Source: Cumulibacter soli | Lineage (GTDB): Bacteria > Actinomycetota > Actinomycetes > Mycobacteriales > Antricoccaceae | Length of the DNA stretch: 64,000 nucleotides | Reading direction: 5' to 3' | Assembly: GCF_004382795.1 (NCBI RefSeq) | Contig: NZ_SMSG01000001.1 | Coordinates: 620,001-684,000 of the forward strand | In this document: piece after piece, positions 27,463-36,353 of the stretch | Position numbering within the stretch: the first letter of the stretch is position 1 | Layout: each line of letters opens with the position of its first letter | The notes under the pieces: generated by a model | Seen by the model: the letters and a program-made list of their open reading frames with translations, nothing else | Databases searched by the model: none | What the model was told of the DNA's origin: nothing | Translations under genes and position numbers: made by a program

Positions 27463-28581
27463 CTATGGAACGGGCGGTTCGTTCAGCCCGGTAACCCCGG
27501 ATGGTGCGTGTGGACCAAGCATGAACTGCTCGAACGCGCCAATGCCCACCTTGTCGCCCCAGGTGGCGCGCACGATCTGCTGTACGTGCAGATTAGGGAT
27601 GTCGAGGTTGTCGAGCTGCTCAACGGCGTGCACCTCCCCATCTACGACGAGTTCGTCGCGCCACGCTCCGTGTTTGAAACGTGGGTGGCCATAGCCGGCG
27701 CCGCGCATCCGGAAGGTGAACAGCGGCTCGAGTTCGATGGCCTCCGCTGTTCCCGTTTCGGGGTGCGAGAAGCGAAGCGAGGCGTGCTGTGATCGCCGCA
27801 GCCCGGGGGCCCAGTCGATTTCGTGTCGCATGTCGCCGATGTGCCGGGCACCCGTCTCGGGACCGGTCACCGGATCATCCGCACCGATGACCGGCAGGAT
27901 AGCCGCGGTCTTCGCCCACGGCTTGCCGTCGGCATCCTCATGCAGCATGTAGTGCAGGCAGACGTCGTCAAAGTTCAGCGGTGCCCAGAGGAAGAACAGT
28001 TGATGATCCGTCGGCTCGGGTGCCCGCGGAGCCGGTTCACCTACGGCTCGAATACCCCACGAGCGATCTTTGACGCCCCGTACGGTGTCGGCGGAGACCG
28101 CGATCTCACGGCCGTTGACCTCGATGGTGCCCTGCCACGACCCGAGCGATGTAGCACGGGTGACGTCCATCGCGAGCCGTACGCCGTTGTAGCGCGTGTG
28201 ACGGGGTTCTTCACACGCAGCGGTGCGCGCGGTGAAGGTGAGGTCGGCTTTCAGAGATTGCTCCGGCGCATCAACAACGATGCGGTTGCGACGCAGCGGT
28301 TCAAGTATCTCGACGCGGATCGGTCCGACCTCGGTGCGACTGCGGTCCAGGGGCGCACGACCGGACGCGTACACGCTGCGCTGCTCACCATCGACCACGG
28401 TCGAGAACGCCGCATCGATGACACCGCGATTGGGGTAGAGACCCATCGCTACGGCGAAGAACATCTCCTCGTTGTAGCCGTTGAACCAGAACCGGTCGTA
28501 GAAGTCTGGATGTCCATCGCCGACCTGCGCCAGCGGCAATGCAGTCTGATGTAACGGGAAGTCGTCGTACGGCGTGAGCAC
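27463..28581 (-). CDS. Protein of unknown function, probable lipocalin-like AttH/CrtC-type fold
   Basis: 372 residues from GTG 28581. I recognise the general type found beside phosphotransferases and beta-oxidation genes in actinobacteria (DUF7064/DUF7065-like in my memory) but not a named enzyme. Visible features: YDRFWFNGYNEEMFFAVAMGLYPNRGVIDAAF at the start, a central GVKDRSWGIRAVG and LFFLWAPLNFDDVCLHYMLHEDADG, and many alternating beta strands with no signal peptide. The DRSWG and FF-W patterns recall hydroxyneurosporene-synthase/AttH proteins with two beta-barrels that handle hydrophobic ligands. It is the last gene of the leftward transporter-kinase run (96 nt after the kinase), so it may act on the imported compound. 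Confidence 0.6.
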   Translation of the reverse strand: MLTPYDDFPLHQTALPLAQVGDGHPDFYDRFWFNGYNEEMFFAVAMGLYPNRGVIDAAFSTVVDGEQRSVYASGRAPLDRSRTEVGPIRVEILEPLRRNRIVVDAPEQSLKADLTFTARTAACEEPRHTRYNGVRLAMDVTRATSLGSWQGTIEVNGREIAVSADTVRGVKDRSWGIRAVGEPAPRAPEPTDHQLFFLWAPLNFDDVCLHYMLHEDADGKPWAKTAAILPVIGADDPVTGPETGARHIGDMRHEIDWAPGLRRSQHASLRFSHPETGTAEAIELEPLFTFRMRGAGYGHPRFKHGAWRDELVVDGEVHAVEQLDNLDIPNLHVQQIVRATWGDKVGIGAFEQFMLGPHAPSGVTGLNEPPVP

Positions 28582-28677
28582 GTGTCAAGCACCTTCTCTT
28601 CGTCGTCTGGGTGAACGTTCGTTACATCATGGCCGACACGCCACCAACGCGCTCACCCGGCACGCGCAGGAGTCGGC

Positions 28678-29787
28678 CTAGCCTCCGGCCAGTTCGACGG
28701 AACCTAGTTCGCGCGCGTGAGCTGCGTGCCGCTCGATCATCAGGGTGAACAGTGCGTCACCGCGCTCAGTCCGAATCGCCCGGATCGTCGCTGTCACCGC
28801 GACCACGAGGCCACTCAACGCTCCGAGCGCGTAGTCCTGACGCAACTGCGATTCGGTGTATCCGGTTACCCCGTAGCGATCTCGCAGGTAACCGAGGTAC
28901 TCACCCAACAACTCGTCTTCGCTGCGTTGACGTTGATCGGCATCGGTTGCGCCGCCGATCAGATAGGCGATGTCATTGGGACCAGCACCCAACCCCAATG
29001 TCTGCCAGTCCACCACGATCATCGGCCGATCTGGGTTCTCCGGCGACAGCAGCAGATTGTCGGGACGGAAGTCGCCATGGGTGACCGTTGCCGGAGCCTC
29101 TGGCGTGCGGTGCACCCAGTCACCGATGACGGTGCCAAACCGTTCAACAGTGTCGATCGCGTCCGCACTGAGCCCATCGCCGAGCCGCGCGAATACCTCG
29201 GGGAGGTAGTCGCGGTAACTCTTGGCGGTGAAGTCAGCACCGTCCGGATTCCGGCCGGCGTAGAACGGGATCTTCGCCAGCTCCGGATCTCCCCATCGCG
29301 GGCCGTGGAATGCGGCAGCCTGCTCGATCGCGCGATGGATGTCGTCCATCGCGATGCCTTTGAGCTGGTCGCCGGCGCGGTATGCCGCGAGGTCCTCCAT
29401 CAAGATGACGAAATTCAGCGATTCGCGATCGCTCGAGGCGTGAAAACAGGTCGGCCGTGCGACCTCGACGTACGGCGCGACGTCGTTGTAGAACGCGATC
29501 TCCGCGTCGTACATCCCGGTGTCGAACAACACCGCGGTGAGCTCCGGCTGCATACCCGGAATCTTGGCCACCACCGACGTCGGTTCACCGTTCGGCCGAG
29601 CCCATTCCAGCGTGAACCGCGCGCTACGGCCAAGTTGGCCGGTACCAATGAACTCCTCGAATCGGACCTCATCTAACTGCGCGTCGGCCGCGGCGACACC
29701 CGCCTGCACGAGCACGTCGCGCATCCAGGAGGGGTCCACTTCAGGTGTCTGTAGCGATACTCCCGGAGGGGGCATCGAGATCGTCAT
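28678..29787 (-). CDS. Aminoglycoside-phosphotransferase-like kinase (APH/EcKinase family)
   Basis: 369 residues from ATG 29787; GGGAG lies 5 nt upstream, so the TTG start at 29802 is rejected. The kinase-like fold shows the ATP lysine in SVVAKIPG, the brace VILMEDLAA, the catalytic loop VTHGDFRPDNLLL (HGDxxxxN) and the metal aspartate in IVVDWQTLGLG. The family phosphorylates hydroxyls of small molecules. In known cases APH-like kinases phosphorylate 4-hydroxyacyl-CoA (LvaA, ACAD10/11), and this gene's context (liv transporter, CoA ligase, carboxylase) makes a catabolic kinase more likely than antibiotic resistance. It is 112 nt downstream of livF. Confidence 0.85.
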   Translation of the reverse strand: MTISMPPPGVSLQTPEVDPSWMRDVLVQAGVAAADAQLDEVRFEEFIGTGQLGRSARFTLEWARPNGEPTSVVAKIPGMQPELTAVLFDTGMYDAEIAFYNDVAPYVEVARPTCFHASSDRESLNFVILMEDLAAYRAGDQLKGIAMDDIHRAIEQAAAFHGPRWGDPELAKIPFYAGRNPDGADFTAKSYRDYLPEVFARLGDGLSADAIDTVERFGTVIGDWVHRTPEAPATVTHGDFRPDNLLLSPENPDRPMIVVDWQTLGLGAGPNDIAYLIGGATDADQRQRSEDELLGEYLGYLRDRYGVTGYTESQLRQDYALGALSGLVVAVTATIRAIRTERGDALFTLMIERHAAHARELGSVELAGG

Positions 29788-29899
29788 GTCGTCTCCCGCC
29801 AAGCTGACATCCGTATCAACTTATGTGACGGCCGACCATACGTAGCTCAGGTCACACCTGTCAACGTGTCGAGCAGCCGCTACTCAGCCAAATCCACCA

Positions 29900-30607
29900 T
29901 TACACGCCGAGGTAGGCCTGGATAACGCGATCATCAGACAGCACCGCCTGCGGCTCGCCCTCGATGGTGAGTCTGCCGCCCTCCAGCACGACGACCCTGG
30001 TCGCACATCGGGACGGCACCAGCAGGTTTTGCTCCACGAGCAAAATCGTGGTCGTCGCCCCGATCCGAACGATCGTGTCCGCTACCTGCTCGATAACGAT
30101 GGGGGCGAGTCCCTGCGACGGCTCATCGAGCATGAGCACCTGCGGCTCGGTCAGCAAAGCGCGTCCGATCGCCAGCATCTGTCGCTCTCCTCCGGAGAGG
30201 GTGCCAGCCATCTGGTTGCTGCGCTCCCCGAGCCGCGGAAACAGCTCGATGACCGAGTCCAGACGCTCCGCGAGCGTGCCCGAGCCACGGTTTACCGATC
30301 GTGCTCCGAGTTCAAGGTTCTCGCGGACCGACATCGACGGGAACGACTGCTGCCCTTCGGGCACCAGCGCCAGCCCCTTATGAACCCGCTCGTGGGCCGA
30401 CAGACGCGTGATGTCGCGCCCGTCAAGTTCAACCTTTCCAGCCGATGGCCGAATCAGTCCGGCGAGCGTGCGCAGCAGCGTCGACTTACCGACGCCGTTC
30501 GCGCCCAGTACCGATACGACTTCGCCGGTGTCGACCTGCAGGTCGATTCCGTGTACGACCTCACGTTCGCCGTAGCCGGCGACCAGGCCCTCAACTCGTA
30601 GGCTCAT
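29900..30607 (-). CDS. livF: Branched-chain-amino-acid-type ABC transporter ATPase (LivF)
   Basis: 235 residues from ATG 30607. Walker A is GANGVGKST, signature LSGGERQ, Walker B VLMLDEPSQG, and the end QAVLSDDRVIQAYLGV is the characteristic LivF tail. It pairs with LivG to power the LivHM permease. The start overlaps the end of livG by 17 nt. Confidence 0.95.
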   Translation of the reverse strand: MSLRVEGLVAGYGEREVVHGIDLQVDTGEVVSVLGANGVGKSTLLRTLAGLIRPSAGKVELDGRDITRLSAHERVHKGLALVPEGQQSFPSMSVRENLELGARSVNRGSGTLAERLDSVIELFPRLGERSNQMAGTLSGGERQMLAIGRALLTEPQVLMLDEPSQGLAPIVIEQVADTIVRIGATTTILLVEQNLLVPSRCATRVVVLEGGRLTIEGEPQAVLSDDRVIQAYLGV

Positions 30608-31313
30608 GACTGCTCCCCAGGTAGGCTGCGCGAACGCGTTCGTTCGACTGGATCTCGGCGGGGCTTCCCTCAGCGATCAAACGTCCGCCTTCGAGCGCCA
30701 CCACATGGTTGACGGTGCTCATCAGAAAGCGCATGTTGTGATCGACGAGCAGCACACTCGTGCCGTCGGCACTGATGTGCCTAATAAGTTGTCCGAGTTC
30801 GTCCAGGTCCGTTCCGGTCATCCCGGCCCCGGGCTCATCCAACAGCAAGACCGACGGCCCGGTGGACAATGCGATCGCCACGCCGAGGCGTCGCAACTGA
30901 CCAAACGATAGGTTCCCCGCCTGTTCCTGAGCGAGGTGCGCCAAGCTCACCTTCTCCAGTACTTCGTGCGGATCGACCGCCCGCTTGGAATTGAGCCCGC
31001 CGGTCGCGACGTTCTCGATCACCGAGAACTCTCGAAACACCGTGGATCCCTGAAATGTTCGTGCAACGCCCAGTCGTGCTGCCCGGCTCAGGGTCCAACG
31101 ATGAGCGCGGTCGTTGAACAGCACCCGGCCAGCAGTCGGCTGAATCATGCCACTGAGGACATTCACGATCGTTGTCTTGCCGGCCCCGTTGGGACCGATG
31201 AGACCGAGAATCTTCCCAGGCTCAACACTGATATCGACATCTTGAACAGCAGTCAGCCCACCGAACTGCACGGTGATCCCATCGGCGTGTAACCGTCCGC
31301 CCTCAGCCACCAT
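30591..31313 (-). CDS. livG: Branched-chain-amino-acid-type ABC transporter ATPase (LivG)
   Basis: 240 residues from ATG 31313, preceded by AGGGGTGG at 6 nt; a TTG two codons earlier is possible. Walker A GPNGAGKTT, Walker B VLLLDEPGAGM and the end NERVRAAYLGS are typical LivG. The signature is LSFGQLRRL instead of LSGGQ, a substitution that is common in LivG. It overlaps livM by 11 nt and livF by 17 nt, so the operon is tightly coupled. Confidence 0.94.
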   Translation of the reverse strand: MVAEGGRLHADGITVQFGGLTAVQDVDISVEPGKILGLIGPNGAGKTTIVNVLSGMIQPTAGRVLFNDRAHRWTLSRAARLGVARTFQGSTVFREFSVIENVATGGLNSKRAVDPHEVLEKVSLAHLAQEQAGNLSFGQLRRLGVAIALSTGPSVLLLDEPGAGMTGTDLDELGQLIRHISADGTSVLLVDHNMRFLMSTVNHVVALEGGRLIAEGSPAEIQSNERVRAAYLGSSHEPTS

Positions 31314-32400
31314 CGGCAACCACCCCTGACGTCGTCGATCGCCGGCGGCTGGTCAGCCAGGTGCCGGCCGATTTGGCAAGTCCTACGATTCCGCCCGGCA
31401 TAACAAGCATGACCACTAGCAGCAGCGCGCCGTACGCGAGCGCCGAGAGATCCTGTAGGTCTCTGAATATTTCTGGCATCCCGGTCACGATGACCGCACC
31501 GATGATCGGTCCGAGAACCGTACCGCTGCCACCGATCACCACCATCGCGAGCGGCCCGAACGATGCTGTCGCGAAGGTGAAGTTCTCCGGCAGGATGTAC
31601 CCCATCCAGTGTCCGAAAATGACGCCCACCATCGCTACGAGCGCCGAGGCTACGACGAACGCCAGCCGCTTCTCCCGCGCTACCGAGATTCCCACGCTTG
31701 CGGCAAGTACCTCGTCCTCACGAATCGCGACCCAACTCGCACCGGTCTTCCTGCGTCGAGTCACGGACACCGCGACACACAGAGCCGCGAGCAGAATCGC
31801 TGCGAGAGCGAGGTACTCGGTGGGATCCTCGATACTGAACGGCTCAAGCATGAACGGCTTCGCCGCGCCGCCTAGTTCGATCGGCCCGGACGTCGACAAA
31901 CCCGCGGTGCCACCGGTCACCGGAGTCCATACTCCCGCCACTTCGTACGCCACGAGAGCGAGGCCAGTGGTCAGCAACGCGAAATACAGGCCCTTCGCGC
32001 GGAAGATCACCGCACCCAGCAACCAGGTCAGGATCGCTGCAGCCGCACCCGCAACGAACAGCGACAGCCAACCGCTCCATCCCCACCTACCAGTACCCAG
32101 AACGCCTATATATGCCCCGACGGTGAAGAATGCGCCCTGCCCAAGAGCAAGCTGCCCAGCGAGCCCGAAGACGATGTTGAGCGTCGAAGCAACCAGCGCC
32201 CAAATCAACACCGCGGTGATCACATACTGCCCGTGGCTGTTGGCGGTACTCCCGATGAGGATCACGAGCGCGGTCGCGACGGCTGCGAACGCCAGTCGCC
32301 ATCTCAGCCGGAACCCGAAATCGTCGCGCAGCCATGGCAGCCTAGGCCGCTCGATTCCCTTTTCTTCGGTGACATCCACCGAGTTCATCGTCGTCGTCAT
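31303..32400 (-). CDS. livM: Branched-chain-amino-acid-type ABC permease (LivM)
   Basis: 365 residues from ATG 32400, overlapping livH by 4 nt. About nine to ten membrane segments are seen; family motifs include NIVFGLAGQLALGQGAFFTVGAYI near residue 75 and VVIGGSGTVLGPIIGAVIV near 290, and the EAA-like loop AIREDEVLAASVGI near 230 that contacts the ATPases. A short hydrophilic cytoplasmic N-terminus (about 30 residues) precedes the first helix. Confidence 0.93.
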   Translation of the reverse strand: MTTTMNSVDVTEEKGIERPRLPWLRDDFGFRLRWRLAFAAVATALVILIGSTANSHGQYVITAVLIWALVASTLNIVFGLAGQLALGQGAFFTVGAYIGVLGTGRWGWSGWLSLFVAGAAAAILTWLLGAVIFRAKGLYFALLTTGLALVAYEVAGVWTPVTGGTAGLSTSGPIELGGAAKPFMLEPFSIEDPTEYLALAAILLAALCVAVSVTRRRKTGASWVAIREDEVLAASVGISVAREKRLAFVVASALVAMVGVIFGHWMGYILPENFTFATASFGPLAMVVIGGSGTVLGPIIGAVIVTGMPEIFRDLQDLSALAYGALLLVVMLVMPGGIVGLAKSAGTWLTSRRRSTTSGVVADGG

Positions 32401-33278
32401 AACGTCACCTTCTGAGTGGAACGCTGTCGCACGGCACCTTCTGGCCTCAGCGTGAGGAACAGAACGAGTAGCGCGAAGACGACCGCGCCCTGGGCTGCGT
32501 GCGATACGTAACTGCCAGCGAGGACCTCAATCACCGCTAGCGCGAATCCGGCGATGACGACGGCGAGCATTCTGCCACCGCCGCCGATCATCACCACGAT
32601 CATGAAACCGACCAGCGTTGGATGAAATCCCATCCGCGACTCCACCGCCACGCTCGGCGCGAGCAGCGCACCTGCGATTCCGGCGAGTCCCGCGCCGAAC
32701 GCGAAGGTCAACGTGCCCAGGCGTTTCACGCTGATCCCCGTGAGTTCTGCAACCTCGCGGTTCTGGGCGAGGGCGCGCACCTGCTTGCCGTATCGGGTCC
32801 CGTAGACGATCCAGCCGACAATCGCAGATACGACCAGCACGATCAGGATGATGACGAGTCGGTAGTTAGTGATTCGCACCGGGCCGATCTCGATCATCCC
32901 GCTGATTGGAGCTGGAACGGCCAGTACGTCCTTCCCCCAGATCATCACCAGGATCTCCTGGATCACGATGGAAAGCGCCAGCGAGCCCACCAGCACCGTT
33001 ACCAGGGTTCGGCGGCCCAGTCGACGAAATACGCCAATCTCCAATAGCGCGCCAACAGCGGCGACACCGAGTGCACTCAGCACGATCGACAGGAAGAAAT
33101 CCATCTCCAAACCGACTACCAGCGTGTACTGAAAGAACGCGCCGAGTGCGTACATCTCACCGTGCGCGAAGTTCGGGATATGGAGCGCACTGAACACGAG
33201 AAAAAGTCCGAGTGCGACGAGTACATACGCTCCGCCCAAAACCAGCCCGTTTACGACCTGCTGCAGGAACAGCGACAT
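32397..33278 (-). CDS. livH: Branched-chain-amino-acid-type ABC permease (LivH)
   Basis: 293 residues from ATG 33278. Family motifs are QQVVNGLVLGGAYVLVALGL at the start, IPNFAHGEMYALGAF, the loop RALAQNREVAELTGISVKRLGTL (contact with the ATPases) and FMIVVMIGGGGRM. Eight or so membrane helices are visible. It forms the translocation pore with LivM. It follows livK by 41 nt. Confidence 0.94.
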   Translation of the reverse strand: MSLFLQQVVNGLVLGGAYVLVALGLFLVFSALHIPNFAHGEMYALGAFFQYTLVVGLEMDFFLSIVLSALGVAAVGALLEIGVFRRLGRRTLVTVLVGSLALSIVIQEILVMIWGKDVLAVPAPISGMIEIGPVRITNYRLVIILIVLVVSAIVGWIVYGTRYGKQVRALAQNREVAELTGISVKRLGTLTFAFGAGLAGIAGALLAPSVAVESRMGFHPTLVGFMIVVMIGGGGRMLAVVIAGFALAVIEVLAGSYVSHAAQGAVVFALLVLFLTLRPEGAVRQRSTQKVTL

Positions 33279-33319
33279 CCGTTCACCTCGTCTCGCCAGC
33301 TCGGACTACGAAACACTGA

Positions 33320-34507
33320 CTAGTCATCGGTAGGTACCCACCCCGTACCCATTTCCCAGACGGCGGTGTATGCCGGAACCTTGACTTTTCGGTCCTGGAA
33401 CACCAGCCCACCGTCCTGCGGGGTGAACTGGTTGAGCGTCGTCGCGTTGAGATCCTCGGCGTTGATGCCCGACAGCGCATCCGACAACGACTCCTTGTCG
33501 AGGCCCTCCGTCGCTTCAAGCGCAGCCACAACGGTCATCATTGCGTCGTACGAGAAGGCGCTGTAGCCGCCGGCCATGTCGCCGAGCTCGTCTTGCAGTT
33601 CGATTGCGGTCTCGTTGCCCTGCGTGACAAATGGCCCGAGGTCGTACGCCGGCGCCACCCGCAGGACGTCGTTGAGCTGGTCCTCGCCGCCCATGATGTC
33701 CAACTGCTGATCGTTGGTCAGGGTCGCGCTCCACAGCAGCGTCGTGTCTCCGCCAATATCGCGCATCTGCTTGTTCAGCAGTGCCGCCTCAGTCGGATTC
33801 TGTCGCAACATGTAGAGATCCGCGTCCGCGTCGATAACTTCAGCTATCTGCGAGTTGAAGTCGGTATCACCAAGTTTCGCGCTCTGATCGGCGACGAGTT
33901 CGCGGCCGGAATCCTCGATGATCTGCACCAGCGGGTCATGCGATGCCATCAACGCGGTGTGGGTCTGATCCGTGATCATCGCGATCTTCTCGAACTCCGG
34001 ATGCGCCTCGAGGAACACCTTCGTCTGTTCCAACATCTCCGGCTGCCCACCAGCAGTCTGGAAAACATTCGGGTTCGCCGTCGCGCCATCCACGGTCGCC
34101 GAATAGATTATCCACACGGCATCTGATTTGCCCATTTGCGGTTGTACCGCGCTGGTAGAGCCCGAGTTGAACGGGCCAAGAATGATCGAGTTTCCGTCAT
34201 CCAGCGCCTGCCGCGTCACCGATACCGCGCCCTCGGCCTTGCCTTCGTCGTTGTAGACGTTGAGTTCGAGTTCACGCTTCTTGCCGTCTACTTCAACGCC
34301 ACCGTCCTCGTTGATCTGGTCCACGACGTACTGGAACGTAGCGACGTTCGTCTCGCCGTACACCGCCGAGGGGCCGGTCATTGGTCCAATCGCGGCGATC
34401 TGAATCGGCCCGTCCCCGTCATCGCCGTCTCCGGAACAACCCGCGAGCGCGAGTGTCGCCACAGCCATTACCGCCATGAATCGCCGACGGCCACCAACTT
34501 TGAACAT
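33320..34507 (-). CDS. livK: Substrate-binding lipoprotein of the Liv-type ABC transporter (LivK-like)
   Basis: 395 residues from ATG 34507. The signal peptide ends in the lipobox LALAGC with C24 as the lipidated residue. The periplasmic-binding fold begins IQIAAIGPMTGPSAVYGETN (about residue 35), the loop that in LivJ/AmiC-type proteins binds the carboxylate and amino group, followed by LELNVYNDEGKAEGAV. It captures the substrate outside the membrane for LivHMGF. Ligands of this family range from branched-chain amino acids to aromatic and short fatty acids; the neighbouring CoA ligase and carboxylase argue for a carboxylic acid. A promoter lies at 34573-34602. Confidence 0.92.
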   Translation of the reverse strand: MFKVGGRRRFMAVMAVATLALAGCSGDGDDGDGPIQIAAIGPMTGPSAVYGETNVATFQYVVDQINEDGGVEVDGKKRELELNVYNDEGKAEGAVSVTRQALDDGNSIILGPFNSGSTSAVQPQMGKSDAVWIIYSATVDGATANPNVFQTAGGQPEMLEQTKVFLEAHPEFEKIAMITDQTHTALMASHDPLVQIIEDSGRELVADQSAKLGDTDFNSQIAEVIDADADLYMLRQNPTEAALLNKQMRDIGGDTTLLWSATLTNDQQLDIMGGEDQLNDVLRVAPAYDLGPFVTQGNETAIELQDELGDMAGGYSAFSYDAMMTVVAALEATEGLDKESLSDALSGINAEDLNATTLNQFTPQDGGLVFQDRKVKVPAYTAVWEMGTGWVPTDD

Positions 34508-34572
34508 GTCTGTCCCCCAGAGTTTCTGGATTTTCGGGCTACGGAGGGAATCCCCGGCCCTGGGTTGCGATG

Positions 34573-34602
34573 ACTATAGGACGCACCTTACAGTCGAGTA
34601 AA
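34573..34602 (-). promoter_or_regulatory. Probable promoter of the liv operon
   Basis: On the minus strand TTTACT (34597-34602) and TATAGT (34573-34578) are 18 nt apart. Transcription would begin near 34566, about 60 nt before livK. Confidence 0.5.
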
Positions 34603-34611
34603 GGCACGGAA

Positions 34612-34689
34612 TCAACTTTCTTTGACGATCCATTCACCGATCCGAGCCAGGCTGGTGGTGCTCGCACCGCTGGCCATCTTGGCGATCAC
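34612..34689 (-). CDS. Possible 25-residue ORF upstream of livK
   Basis: GTG 34689 to TGA 34612, with GGAGGG 7 nt upstream of the start on the minus strand. The peptide contains GASTTSLARIGEWIVKES. It ends just before the proposed livK promoter, so it would not be on the livK transcript, and no family is recognised. It could be a remnant of a longer gene or chance. Confidence 0.2.
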   Translation of the reverse strand: MIAKMASGASTTSLARIGEWIVKES

Positions 34690-34742
34690 GGATGGCCCTC
34701 CGAATCGTCAGACGCCACATATTCAACAGAAGTGAGGTTCCT

Positions 34743-36353
34743 ATGACTGGGCTTCCCGCGTTCGAGAATCGAACGCTGAGCTTCGCCTTCGAGCGGGTGT
34801 TACACGAACGGCCCGAAGCGATTGCGTTCATCAATGGCGACCAGCAGCTCACGTTCGAACAGACGCACCAAAAGAGTCAGCAGGTCATCGGCGGGCTATC
34901 GAGCCTGGGCGTCGATCGTGGGCTACCGGTCGCGCTGCTGATGAACAATTCGATCGATATGCAGCACGCTCTGGCCGGAATCTGCCTCGGCGGCGGCATC
35001 CAGGTGCCGGTAAACACAGCGCACCGCGGCCAGTTCCTGACCCACGTGCTCAACGATTCCAGCGCAGACACACTCTTCGTCGAAGACGAGTATCTCGACC
35101 GCGTTGAGTTCGTCGCGGACGATCTTCCGCACTTACGCACACTGATCGTCCGCGGCGATATCCGAGCTGCCGACTCTCTCGCGGGACGTTTCCGCGTCGT
35201 CGGCTACGAGGAAATCCAGCAGTCCGATCCGACGGCGCCAGCAGCAAATCGCGCCGACGAACTGATGGCGTACATGTACACCTCCGGCACTACCGGTCCG
35301 TCGAAGGGCGTGGAAATCTGCCATGTGCACGCGTACACCTACGCCTCACGTGAGGACGCAGCCTGGCAGCCGACTCCGGACGATCGAGTGCTGGTCACCC
35401 TGCCCATGTTTCACTTGGCGGGCCAATGGGTGGGCTGCTACGGATCGATCATTCACCAGCATTCGTGCGTGATCGAACCAGGTTTTTCCGCGAGTCGCTT
35501 CTGGCCAACCGTCCGCGAGCACGGCATCACGTACACGACGCTGCTCGGAGCGATGGCCGAAATCCTGCAACAACAGCGACCGAGGTCCGACGACGCCGAT
35601 AACCCGCTGACGTACGCGACCATGCATCCACTCGCCACCGATGTTCTTGGATTCGCCAAGCGGTTCGGCATCGAGATCGGAACGGGCTACGGGATGAGCG
35701 AGATCGGCGGCGTGATGTCCAATACCTGGGCCACGCTGGTTCCGGGGGAAGCCGGACTCGCCCGCGACGGCTATGACCTGAAGGTCATGCGCGAGGATCA
35801 CACCGAGGCAGATGTCAACGAGGTCGGCGAACTATGGGTCCGGCCCGAGGACCCGCGAATGGTGCTCCGTGGCTACCACGGCTTGCCTGAGAAGACCGCC
35901 GAAACCGTGATCGACGGATGGGTGCATACCGGAGACGCGTTCAAGGTCGATGCCGATGGCCACTACTTCTTCATCGATCGTATGAAGGATGCACTCCGTC
36001 GCCGCGGCGAGAACATCTCGAGTTTTGAAGTGGAGAAGGCGATCAATGAGCATCCCGACGTGTATGAGAGTGCGGTCGTAGCGGTGCCGTCGGAGCTTTC
36101 TGAGGACGACATCAAGGCCGTCATCATCCCGCGCGAGGGCACACAGATTGACTTCCTCGAACTCACGGAGTTCCTCGCGGTACGCATGCCATATTTCATG
36201 GTCCCTCGGTACTTCGAGGTAGCCACAGACCTACCCCGCACACCTACCCAGAAGGTTCAGAAGCACGTGCTCCGAGGCGCCGGGACATCCGGTGACGTAT
36301 GGGATCGGGAGGCTGCGGGTGTACGAGTCACTAAGGACGGACGAATTGCCTAA
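34743..36353 (+). CDS. Acyl-CoA synthetase / AMP-dependent ligase
   Basis: 536 residues from ATG 34743, with GAGG 5 nt upstream; a longer frame from 34692 is rejected. ANL-family motifs in order: YMYTSGTTGPSKGVEICH (P-loop), GYGMSEIGG, DGWVHTGDAF, DRMKDALRRRGENISSFEVE (hinge and domain rotation) and the C-terminal TPTQKVQKHVLR with the adenylation lysine. It converts a carboxylic acid, ATP and CoA to acyl-CoA. Its end overlaps the start of the carboxylase by 8 nt, so the product is probably handed to that enzyme. The closest general type is a crotonobetaine/medium-chain-like CoA ligase; chain length cannot be predicted. Confidence 0.9.
   Translation: MTGLPAFENRTLSFAFERVLHERPEAIAFINGDQQLTFEQTHQKSQQVIGGLSSLGVDRGLPVALLMNNSIDMQHALAGICLGGGIQVPVNTAHRGQFLTHVLNDSSADTLFVEDEYLDRVEFVADDLPHLRTLIVRGDIRAADSLAGRFRVVGYEEIQQSDPTAPAANRADELMAYMYTSGTTGPSKGVEICHVHAYTYASREDAAWQPTPDDRVLVTLPMFHLAGQWVGCYGSIIHQHSCVIEPGFSASRFWPTVREHGITYTTLLGAMAEILQQQRPRSDDADNPLTYATMHPLATDVLGFAKRFGIEIGTGYGMSEIGGVMSNTWATLVPGEAGLARDGYDLKVMREDHTEADVNEVGELWVRPEDPRMVLRGYHGLPEKTAETVIDGWVHTGDAFKVDADGHYFFIDRMKDALRRRGENISSFEVEKAINEHPDVYESAVVAVPSELSEDDIKAVIIPREGTQIDFLELTEFLAVRMPYFMVPRYFEVATDLPRTPTQKVQKHVLRGAGTSGDVWDREAAGVRVTKDGRIA

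Noticed and set aside
28678-29787. Aminoglycoside resistance gene
   Set aside because: Only the shared APH fold supports it; the operon context is transport and catabolism.
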